Source: Phaeoceros laevis (lineage: Eukaryota > Anthocerotophyta > Anthocerotopsida > Notothyladales). From it: DNA of 64,000 nt. Below the pieces are notes generated by a model. The model was given only the letters and a program-made list of their open reading frames with translations, was not told where the DNA came from and made no database searches. The position numbers were made by a program, and so were the translations under genes. Location of the stretch: assembly GCA_049999765.1 (NCBI GenBank), contig JBNGIQ010008842.1, forward strand, positions 45,262 through 109,261, in the 5' to 3' direction. This document shows positions 22,550-31,349 of this stretch, piece by piece. The stretch's first letter is position 1, and each line of letters begins with the position of its first letter.

Positions 22550-24668
22550 TCACCGGTAGTATGGCGGTGAGATAGAGCGAGACCGGGATGCAGAATACGA
22601 CCTCGAGCGGCGAGACCGTTCCCTTCTAGAGCTTCGGGGAGGAGAAGTCCGTGGAGAGTAGGACCGGTCCCTCTTATCACCAGGTGAGTAGTCTCGGCCA
22701 CCTCGATAAGGTGAGTACCTTGGTGAGCGGCGAGAACTATCATATGAATCGTCACGACCTCTCCGCCGGTGGCCGTCATGTGAATTAGCTGCATTGCATT
22801 CAGCAACTGGTTAGGAGGCTACAATGCCTTGACGGGCAACCACTTACAACCAAACTTCCAACACTTACATATTTCCCTGGAGCTCCTTACGCCCAAGTAC
22901 TTGCCGGGGGTTGGAGTTCTTGCTCTTTTTCGCTTGGCCTGTCAACAGTGAAACAACGGTCAGTAACACTCAATCTCACATTCTGACAACAACCTGAACT
23001 TAAGGACAAATCAACGAAGTCAAGGACGTGCAAGGCAAGAATGCTGACAGCAGGGACTAGGCCAACCCACAGCCTCTGAAAAACATGCTTTCTGAAGCAG
23101 CGACCTCTTTGGCAGCTGATGCAGTTAATTAGTTTGATGGCGCTCGGCTTGATCACTTTGCCAGAACAAAGCCAATGCTGAAAGCTGTTGAAGGATAACT
23201 AAGGTTGTGCAGCAACAGTTGCCAAGGTTGCCTGTCCAAGGGAACTGACATGCCCATAACCACACTACAAAACATGCTCGCACCGAAAATACCAGGCACG
23301 CATCACATGACTACATGCAATATAAACCTCTTTTCATCTGCAGACACTTGTCCATGATATGCCACACAGAACACTACATCCACCAGGCCATTGTGTCAAG
23401 CTGAATGTCAGCTGTTGCAGAGTACTCTGCCACGGGCATAAAGGTTCGAAATGGTTTTGTTGCGCAAGTTGAGGGAGCCAGGTCGCATGACAAATACGCT
23501 GATTAAGTTGGCAACATAACCAAGCTGGGTAAGTTGAACATGCTCAAGCTGGTTAGGTTGGACTGCTCAAGCTGATTAAGTTGGACTGAACACGTGCTGA
23601 TGCTGAGACTAGACAGTTGCCTCGGTGCCTGCATGTTGAGGCCATGCCCTTCTGAATAACGAGGACCAACAAGATGAATGAGTACTATCAGCACGTGCCG
23701 AATACAAAGCTTAAGGGCACCGTCGGGATGGTACATCGCAGTCAAGAACAAAAGGCCATGCACAGCAAGAGCAGATAGTGGAAAACAGCAGCAAAATACC
23801 TTTTCCACTGTAATCACACGACCCTCAAGAATTGAGCGGTTTAAATACTTAATGCTTCGTTCCGCATCCTCCAAACTATCCATTGTAACAAAGCCAAATC
23901 CACGGGATTCCCTGGTGCGTGGGTCCACCACCAATCGACACTCAAGGACCTGGGACAAGTACTGACAATGGCATTCAGGAAATATCAAAGATTAATTGCT
24001 ATGAATCTCTGAACCACAGACGACTTCTGTACCTTTCCTTCTTTTGAAAAATGCTCCTCCAAATCTTTTTCAGATACTCTGGTTGACAAGCCAGTGACAT
24101 ACAGGTTGTTTCCAGGATTGATTGCCTCCCTTAGATCCTCCCTACTTCCTCCACGATAGCCCCTGTATATAAAAATGGTGTACATGCTAAGAACAGTAGT
24201 CTTTCTGATGCGAGTATCAGTTGCTAGTATCCTGGCTCACAGACCTACCTGACAGGGCTCCGAGGTGATCTGGATCGAGAACGATATCGCCGGGGTGAAG
24301 GTGAGGCATACCTGCAATATGTAACAACTCTACAATGACCAATAGCTCCAAGCAACCATACAGAAATACGAAACACGCAGCATAACGAGAAATTTAGCCA
24401 CTTCTCGGACAGTTGGAAAGCCTTCCCCAACTACGCAAACACAGCGTACCTGCTTCTAGGAGATTCCGCCTGCCAAACCAACATAGACAGTCAGCTCAAC
24501 GTGTACATAATCATCCGTCTCAAACGAGACAAAAAAACTAGCACATGCTCAGTCCAAACCGCAGCAGAAGGCACAGACATCGACAGGGCACATAAGGTTA
24601 TAAATAAACACTGTGGCTGATATCGGCTGGCGCACGCAGCGCCTCGGCGGAAAAAGATGGATTACCAT
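22550..24668 (-). CDS. SR45a: Tra2/SR45a-type serine/arginine-rich splicing factor
   Basis: Seven exons on the minus strand: 24668-24666 (just the ATG), 24469-24450 (20 nt), 24311-24249, 24162-24033, 23949-23800, 22938-22869 and 22788-22550, giving 224 aa. These nuclear proteins bind pre-mRNA and act in splice-site choice. The order is the transformer-2 plan: a short N-terminal RS region (SPSPRRYRSRSRSPRSPVR), one RRM with RNP2 (LYVTGLS) and RNP1 (RGFGFVTM), the conserved linker RARTPTPGKYLGVR, and a C-terminal RS domain rich in RS, SP and SY pairs ending ISPPYYR. The start is inferred: ATG is followed at once by GTAATC, and joining it to the microexon keeps frame. Intron 5 (23799-22939, 861 bp) is far longer than the others and could hold a regulated exon. 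Confidence 0.85.
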
Positions 24669-25186
24669 GGTGCGGATGCGAAGGGCTGCCAGGTAGCTGC
24701 AACGGGGACTGGCGCGGTAGATGCCTGAGCTTAGGGCTTCACAGAAGACGGAGGGCTGCGAGCGACTTCGGGCCCCGCTCCGTAACCTTTACGGAGGAGA
24801 CCTGGACTTCCCATGTCACGGACGGGAAAAGGCCTTCTCCAATTATAAAAGACCCAACTACCGGGGCAACGGGCTCAGCGCGTCAGGCGAATTGGCGGCA
24901 GCAAGGCCGTGAGTAAGGCGAGCGGGCACGCGCCGGTAAGCGGACTGGCATGTGCCCGCTCGCACTCAAAACCCGTCAGAGCTTACGATGGGGAGGGGGT
25001 GTTTAGGATCTTCGGTCCCGGGGGTTTCGCTTCAACCCATTTTTAGCCAAAAAGGGAACCTTCGCCGTTCTTATCGTATGAAATGACCTCCGGTTTCAAA
25101 TTCCCCGGTCCAGGGCAGTGAGGGAGGATCCTTTCCCTGTGGTTCACACGGGTCAGATCCCCAAACTGCAGAACTCCTCCATCGAC
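24669..25186. promoter_or_regulatory. shared upstream region of SR45a-like and deformylase genes
   Basis: The two genes are divergent with 518 bp between start codons. The region is GC-rich around 24880-24960 (repeats of gcgagcgggcac and cgctcgcactc). It should hold both leaders. No gene was seen. The open frame entering at 25118 starts with GTG and belongs to the deformylase leader. Confidence 0.4.
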
Positions 25187-26582
25187 ATGATGAAATGCAG
25201 GGCCAACATGCCAGCATGGTGCGTCTGCACTGGGGCCTCTTCCAGCCCTCGGTGGTTTGCACAAAGGACTGCACCATCCAAGGAGTATAGCACTCAGCTG
25301 CGGAGCTACGGTACCGCGCTACGCCAGCCTGATACTAAATGGGTGCGGAGCTTTCACCAACAGCTGAGGATGGGGGTTGCCTTGCCGGCCCCTACTGCTA
25401 GGAGAAATTTGATGGTGGTGGCGGCTAGGAGGAGCCTGTTCAACGAGTTGCAGAGCATACGGGAGCAGGCAGAGCCTGGTAAGCGTTTCAGGTCTCTAAC
25501 ACAGTTTGCGGATTGGTTGCCTTTCCTTGCCCTTAACAAGAGAACGTGTCCTGTGATGGTTTCTGCAGTAGCCACCTTGGAGTATGAATCGCCTCTTAGT
25601 GTAGTGCTGTATCCGGATCCCAGGCTGCGAGCCAAAAACAAGAGGATTGCCTCCTTCGATGGGAAGCTACAAGAGCTCGTCCAGGAGATGTTTGACGTGA
25701 TGTACAGGTAGGCAGAAGACCTGTAGGTGACATTGTGAAGCTATGATATTGCTCTGGGGTTCAATGATGGATGGTCCTGTCTCTTCATTTCAGGACAGAC
25801 GGTGTTGGTCTATCCGCACCGCAAGTGGGGGTGAACGTGCAGCTGATGGTGTACAATCCGGAGGGTGAGAGGGGTAAAGGGCAGGAGTATGTCTTGGTGA
25901 ACCCTAAGATTGTCAAGTACGGTAAGAAGACGGAGGAGGTTGTAGAAGGGTGCCTGTCCTTCCCGACAATCGAAGCCTCTGTCGAGGTAATGGTCGCAGG
26001 CTGTGGAGAGTTCTCCTTGAAAGCCAAGGTGTCTGAATGTGTGGAGAAGTTCATCCGTCTGGTGTTGGGCTTGCAGCGACCGTTGACGGTCAGGGTTGAG
26101 GCCCAGGACATCAAGGGAAAGAAATTCAGTATCAACCTGAAAGATTTCCAAGCTCGCATTTTCCAACACGAGTACGATCATCTTGAGGTACAAAGGTTAC
26201 AGAAAATGTATGCTGGAGAGACCAAGCTTTGCCCCTTCATTGCTGTAGTCGAACAGCAGCAAGTCATGTGCTCTGGCTTCTCGTCTTAGGTTACAACGTA
26301 TATTGTGTGGGTGGTTGTACCAGGGCATTTTATATTTTGAACGTATGACCCCCGACGTGTTGAACACAATCCGCATGGATCTTATGGTGAGTGAGTCAAT
26401 CTTGGACTGACTGTTCAATCGTGCAGAGACCAGATCCTGATCCCTGTGTGGAACATGCCTGCATTACTTCTGTATGAAACACATGATGATGACCTATCCA
26501 TGTGGCTGTGCAGAGGTTGGAACAGGCATATGAACAACACACTGGCTTGCCTAGTCCTGAGACGATAAGCAGCAGGACGTAG
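25187..26582 (+). CDS. PDF1B: peptide deformylase 1B, organellar
   Basis: Five exons, 25187-25707, 25794-25986, 26077-26187, 26324-26386 and 26514-26582, give 318 aa. The enzyme removes the formyl group from the N-terminal Met of plastid- and mitochondrion-made proteins. All three catalytic motifs are present: GVGLSAPQVG, EGCLS (metal-binding Cys) and QHEYDH (two metal-binding His and the catalytic Glu). The N-terminal about 95 residues are basic and Ser-rich, consistent with an organelle-targeting peptide, and the catalytic domain starts at about 125 (SPLSVVLYPDPRLR). The start is ATG 25187, with another ATG right after. Intron 2 (25987-26076) is exactly 90 bp and has no in-frame stop, so retaining it would add 30 residues just after the EGCLS motif. 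The splice is placed by family alignment (IEASVE then RPLTVRVEAQD). Confidence 0.92.
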
Positions 26583-27455
26583 TCACCGTGGTAGGTCTTA
26601 TTTTCACTTCGAAGGAAGTGTAGCGAAGCACCAAGTCAAGGCAGCGTTCAGCGCTTGGGCTATGTATGACGTCCAGGTGATTAGTCCTTGGCAGCATTCC
26701 AGCTTTCTCTTTGTTTCCTGCTAGTGATGATGGTTTGGCCATTCGCACATGTGTTGTTGCATACATTTCGGTTTCGGAAGTTCCTTTTTGGAAAGAGGGA
26801 GATGGTTGACTGGATAGCTAGGTAGGCACTTGTTACTTGGCTGAGACCGAATATCTGTCGTCAGCAGGCTCTTCCGTTGTCATCGGCTGCAACTGTGTTG
26901 TCCACGGAAGCCGTTTGCACCCGTTTGCACGCTTGTGCGATCCCGGAGAAGGAGCTCCTTGTTGGCGGAACATGGTACGCTATACTTGTTCACGATGGCA
27001 ATGGCAGGTGAAACAGGTGAGATGTGGCAGCTTGGACATGGCAGGTCCGAGAGTTTTTGTTTCCAGAACCCCCGACCTTGCGGTTGCTTTCAGTTATGCA
27101 AGTCGTTGGGGTCTGTTGTTAATTAATAAAGATCAAGTCCACGACGATCTTTTTATGATCAGTGAATGGGGGAACATAGGGGTGGTGGCTTCTTACTACC
27201 TGTTATGAGATTCGTCCTGAAGCGTGCAGAAGCACCAGAGAACAACAAGAAGGATGCCTTTTCGTGCAAAGCCACAGATATCCTACATTCGGCAGTCGAG
27301 AGAAGATTTTGAGTGGAACGGGACAAAGCAATTAGGACAAACCATGCATATGACCGGCGTCCACTGTCTTAAGCATAGCAGCCTCCAAAATCTTCCCCCT
27401 ATAGCTAGCTGGAAGATCGCCATCTATTTGATTCTTGAGGAGTCAATTGTTGAAG

Positions 27456-27764
27456 ATGGCGAGGTGCAGGTTGCAATTGGGGAGGAAGTCAAGTTGCACC
27501 TCTCGCACCGCCTCCATCTTCCTGAACCAGGAGCAGGTGGGTTCGCAGACGCTTGCTGCTGCTTCCAGCCAGCTGAACGACATCGACTTTTTCAACAGCA
27601 CCTCTTTCTACTACCTGTTTGGTGCCACGGCCAACTCCAGTAGGCCTGGAGGCGCCAAAGATTGTACCCTAACGCCGTTGGATGCCGACGTCCGCCATCT
27701 CCGTGTGTTTCAAGGGACCATTGCCGTTGCCGTTGCTAACACTGGCTCGGCAGAAACCATCTAG
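27456..27764 (+). CDS. hypothetical small protein (102 aa)
   Basis: An uninterrupted frame from ATG 27456 (gaagATGgcg, good context) to TAG at 27762-27764. Codon use is GC-ending like the neighbouring genes. The protein has a basic, Ser/Arg-rich N-terminus that could be an organelle-targeting peptide, then LNDIDFFNSTSFYYLFG and an Ala/Val-rich tail. No family was recognised. It may be a real small gene, an exon, or chance. Confidence 0.25.
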   Translation: MARCRLQLGRKSSCTSRTASIFLNQEQVGSQTLAAASSQLNDIDFFNSTSFYYLFGATANSSRPGGAKDCTLTPLDADVRHLRVFQGTIAVAVANTGSAETI

Positions 27765-28139
27765 CTAGCTTCCGTTGCAAGAGGTTTAGTGAGAGCTTGT
27801 GAAATATTGCGTAATCTCTGAGGGCTCAACTGTACCGGCAACTTCGAGACTTTTAGAGACTGGATCTGGAACGCTACGTGAGTCGTGACACTAAAACCAA
27901 AACCCCATCAACATCACAGTGTCATCACCAATAACCAAAAGGGATGTTTTTTCCAACACCACCGGGACCTGTACGATTTCGCACGTACTTGGGCAATCAT
28001 GCATGTTGTCACCAGTCAAGCTATGTGGTTCACGACGGTTTCCGGCTTGCATTGGAAAGATTGGAGGACAGGGTTGTGAGTAAGGATCTTTCCTGCCTGA
28101 TATTTCAATCACCTGCGGTGCACGACCATGTTGTAAGTT

Positions 28140-28262
28140 GTGGCCGAGATGCTCACTCCTGTGGCAAGGTGCTTTGCTGTGGAGGCAAATGCACCCATTG
28201 CGTTGTGGAGCAAGTTTCTGTCCGACCCTCGTCACTGGTGGGAAGAAAGCTCCAACAAGGTG
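28140..28262 (+). pseudogene. fragment resembling the PDF motif of organellar ssDNA-binding (OSB) proteins
   Basis: In one plus-strand frame 28203-28243 reads LWSKFLSDPRHWWE. This resembles the start of the PDF motif of plant OSB proteins, as I remember it (LW, then a DP or NP, then WWD). The flanks do not continue into the expected lysine-rich PDF box, and the OB-fold was not found upstream, so this looks like a decayed piece or chance similarity. Confidence 0.25.
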
Positions 28263-28527
28263 TGTCTGACACAATGTTGCCAACCCGGTTTTCTCAATAC
28301 CAGGTTCATCATGTGGCTGATCTTGATGGAGGTATTATGATGCCATACTGCAGAGCACAGCCGGGAGGCTGTTGTGGTTTAGCGCACCGGGAGCATTGGT
28401 AGACGGAATCCCTAGGACCCTGAGTCCGACCAGGGAGGACATTGACGGGAGTCAAGGAGGTAATTTTTTTTCCGCTGCTGGCGCTCCCCCCCGGTAGTGC
28501 GAACATGGAATTGTGCTGCGCCTGTGA

Positions 28528-31077
28528 CCATGTGCGATCAGCAAGCAATTCTACACATGCACCCTGAACTTCGTTTTCACAGTTGATGGGCCTTGCAGGG
28601 TGGTGTGGTATGAAGGAGATTCGAATTCACAGCTTGGAGCATGGAGCAGATCACCTTTTGAGGACGGAGACCTTACTGAGGTTGTTGAAGCGTTGGACTT
28701 GTTGGTGCAGAGAGGGTCTCAAGTTACACACCATTTCTTCTTTGGTGTCCTTAAGAGGTGCATCGTGCAGAAGGACTTGGTCCTTGGCAGCCATGTTCAT
28801 GCTCTTGTTGTCAAGAGTGGGTATGGGTCAAGTACATTCCTGGCCAACCACATCATTCGCATGTATGCCTCCCACAAGAGGTTGGATGAAGCAATGCAGG
28901 TGTTTCGCAATGTGGCAAGACCAGACAGCCATATGTGGGCTTCCATCATTACGGCGCATGCGCGGCAAGGACAGCCAGCAGAAGCTGTGATGCTGTATCG
29001 ACAGATGCGAGGGTCGACTGTGAAGCCAGACAACCCTGTGTTCGTGGCCGTCCTGAAAGCATGTGCGAATGCAGAGGACCTCTCTACGGGAAAAGAGGTG
29101 CATGCTGATATTGAGAGGACCGGAAACATATCCAGCTTGATTCTTGGGAATGGCCTAGTCGATATGTATGCAAAGTGCAGAAGCTTGGAGGATGCACGGA
29201 GGGTATTCGACAGTCTGCCAATCCGAGATGTGGTGACGTGGACTGCCATGATCGCAGGATATGCTCAGCACGGACATGGTCAAGAAGTCCTCAAGCTGTA
29301 CGCAGACATGCAACACGAGGGTATCATTTCAGCAAGTCCTGTAATATTTGTGCACCTGTTGCAGGCATGTGCCAGATTAGGATCTCTGATTCATGGGAAG
29401 CAGCTCCATGCACAGGTTGTGAACAGGGGCCTGGAAGCTGATGTAGTTGTTGCGACCTGCTTGGTGAATATGTATGCCAAATGTGGCAGCTTGCAAGATG
29501 CACAAAAAGTGTTCGACAACCTTCCAACTAGAGATGTGGTGATGTGGAATGCCATGATTGGAGGGTATGCTCAGCACGGGCTGGGTGAAGAAGCCCTTTC
29601 TCTCTATGGACGTATGCGACTGGAGAGCAGAGCTCCAGCTAACACTAGTACATTTGTGTGCCTGCTGCAAGCATGTGCGAGCACCAAAGCTATAGAACAG
29701 GGAAAGCAGCTTCATACACAACTTCGTGAAAGAGGACTAGATGCTGACCCTGTCATCGGCAATTGCCTGGTAAACATGTACGCCAAGTGCGGGAGCTTAG
29801 AAGATGCACGTACAGTGTTTGACGGTCTGTCATCCAGAGATGTTGTGACGTGGAATGCCATGATGGCAGGATGCGCTCAGAATGGACGGTCTCAAGATAC
29901 ACTTGACCTCTATGGAACAATGGGTCAGGAGGGCGTAATTGCAGCTGATGCTGTCACATTCGTATGCGTCCTGCAGGCTTGCGGTAGTGTGGCTGCATTG
30001 GAGAAAGGGAAGGACATTCACACCCACATTCCTAGAGTCGGGCTGAAGGCCACTGATCTGTTACTAGCAAACGCCCTCATCGACATGTATGGAAAGTGTG
30101 GGAGCATGGTTGATGCCCACCAGGTTTTTGATGCATTGTCCATAAGGGACATAGTCACATGGAGTTCACTGATGGCAGGATACGCTCGCCAAGGGGAAAG
30201 TGATGCGGTGTTTGATTTATTTAGTAGGATGACCCAGGACTGCATAGAACCAGACGGAATCACTTTCCTCAGCGTTCTCAAGGTATGCAGTCATGCAGGT
30301 CTTGTGGAGAAGGGCCAGAAGTACTTCAAGGCCATGACCAGAGACTACAGCCTACATCCCACGATTCAACACTACACTTGCATGGTGGATCTGCTTGGCC
30401 GTGCTGGCCTCGTAGAGCAGGCAATGGAGATGGTGAAAAGCATGCCTTTTCGTCCTGATGCTGTGGTGTGGGCTAGCATTCTAGGCGCTTGTCGAAAGTG
30501 GAAAAATGTGGAGCTCGGCAGGCATGCATTTGAATGTGCTCTGAGGTTGGATAACAATGATGTCGCAGCATACGTGATGATGTCAAATATCTATGCTGCT
30601 GCCCAAATGCAGGCTGAAGCAAAGCAGATCCAAGCAATGAGGTTGAAGGTAGGAGCATGGAAGGAGCCAGGACAGAGCCAGTGGACAGACATCAGAGGAA
30701 CTGTGCATACATTTACGGTAGGGGATAGAAAACATCCTGAATGGCACGACATAGACACAAAAATGAGAGAAGTTATTACCAAACTTAAGAAGCAAGGATA
30801 TGTACCCCATCTCAACTCCGTGCTGCGGGACGTACTGGATGTTGAGAAGGAAGCTGTGCTGTGTGGGCACAGTGAAAAGCTGGCTATCACTTATGCCCTG
30901 CTCAAGACCCCCGACGGAACAACCATTCGTGTGGTGAAAAACCTCCGAGTGTGCGAGGATTGTCACACAGCCCTTGCACTCATATCCAAGATAGAGCGGA
31001 GAACCATTGTTTGCAGAGACGCCTATCGCTTTCATGTATACAATGGTGGGTCGTGTTCCTGTGGGAACTACTGGTAA
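28528..31077 (+). CDS. PLS-class PPR protein with E, E+ and DYW domains (PPR-1 of the cluster)
   Basis: The frame is open from 28528 to the stop at 31077, about 849 codons, with no in-frame ATG before the PPR tract. The true start must therefore be in an upstream exon, or the gene is 5'-truncated. PLS-type PPR proteins bind specific organellar RNA sites and the DYW domain deaminates C to U. Repeated P-L-S units of about 100 aa are visible (NMYAKCGSLEDA, RDVVTWNAMIAGYAQHG, LLQACAS). E/E+ follows (VHTFTVGDRKHPEWHDI). The DYW domain has the zinc/catalytic HSE in CGHSEKLA, CEDC, and a second metal site in FHVYNGGSCSCGNYW. The terminal tripeptide is NYW, not DYW. It is convergent with PPR-2. Confidence 0.85.
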   Translation, partial: PCAISKQFYTCTLNFVFTVDGPCRVVWYEGDSNSQLGAWSRSPFEDGDLTEVVEALDLLVQRGSQVTHHFFFGVLKRCIVQKDLVLGSHVHALVVKSGYGSSTFLANHIIRMYASHKRLDEAMQVFRNVARPDSHMWASIITAHARQGQPAEAVMLYRQMRGSTVKPDNPVFVAVLKACANAEDLSTGKEVHADIERTGNISSLILGNGLVDMYAKCRSLEDARRVFDSLPIRDVVTWTAMIAGYAQHGHGQEVLKLYADMQHEGIISASPVIFVHLLQACARLGSLIHGKQLHAQVVNRGLEADVVVATCLVNMYAKCGSLQDAQKVFDNLPTRDVVMWNAMIGGYAQHGLGEEALSLYGRMRLESRAPANTSTFVCLLQACASTKAIEQGKQLHTQLRERGLDADPVIGNCLVNMYAKCGSLEDARTVFDGLSSRDVVTWNAMMAGCAQNGRSQDTLDLYGTMGQEGVIAADAVTFVCVLQACGSVAALEKGKDIHTHIPRVGLKATDLLLANALIDMYGKCGSMVDAHQVFDALSIRDIVTWSSLMAGYARQGESDAVFDLFSRMTQDCIEPDGITFLSVLKVCSHAGLVEKGQKYFKAMTRDYSLHPTIQHYTCMVDLLGRAGLVEQAMEMVKSMPFRPDAVVWASILGACRKWKNVELGRHAFECALRLDNNDVAAYVMMSNIYAAAQMQAEAKQIQAMRLKVGAWKEPGQSQWTDIRGTVHTFTVGDRKHPEWHDIDTKMREVITKLKKQGYVPHLNSVLRDVLDVEKEAVLCGHSEKLAITYALLKTPDGTTIRVVKNLRVCEDCHTALALISKIERRTIVCRDAYRFHVYNGGSCSCGNYW

Positions 31078-31349
31078 CAACGCTCATCCAACAGGTGGTG
31101 ACGTGAGCACGATTTTGAAAGTTGTTTCGTTAAATACCAACTCCCCTCTGATGCTGGCTGGTCAAGCTAGTTGTGGGGTTGGAGCTGCCTAAACTAATGT
31201 GAATTCCGAATCCATGTGTCTTTCCATGGAATGAACCCCTGGTCACACGCGCATAACACAAATAGTACATTCCAACAAAGTGGATTAGACGTTCCTTCAG
31301 CAATCTTGACACAGGCAGAATGCTGGCGATGTGGTTCATCACTAGAATG
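31078..31349. other. convergent gap between PPR-1 and PPR-2
   Basis: Only 272 bp separate the two stop codons. There is no remnant of a DYW domain on the minus strand here, so the missing C-terminus of PPR-2 is not hidden in this gap. Confidence 0.6.

Larger units (their letters stand above)
26583..28527. other. region between deformylase and the PPR cluster
   Basis: About 1.9 kb. The first few hundred bases are probably the deformylase 3' UTR. A small ATG frame at 27456-27764 and a fragment resembling an OSB PDF motif at 28140-28262 are listed separately. The frame at 26837-27208 starts with TTG and has no known motif. Confidence 0.45.

Noticed and set aside
28797-31080. Antisense frames of up to 165 codons over the PPR genes
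   Set aside because: They mirror the PPR coding frames; PLS repeats read consistently only on the called strands.
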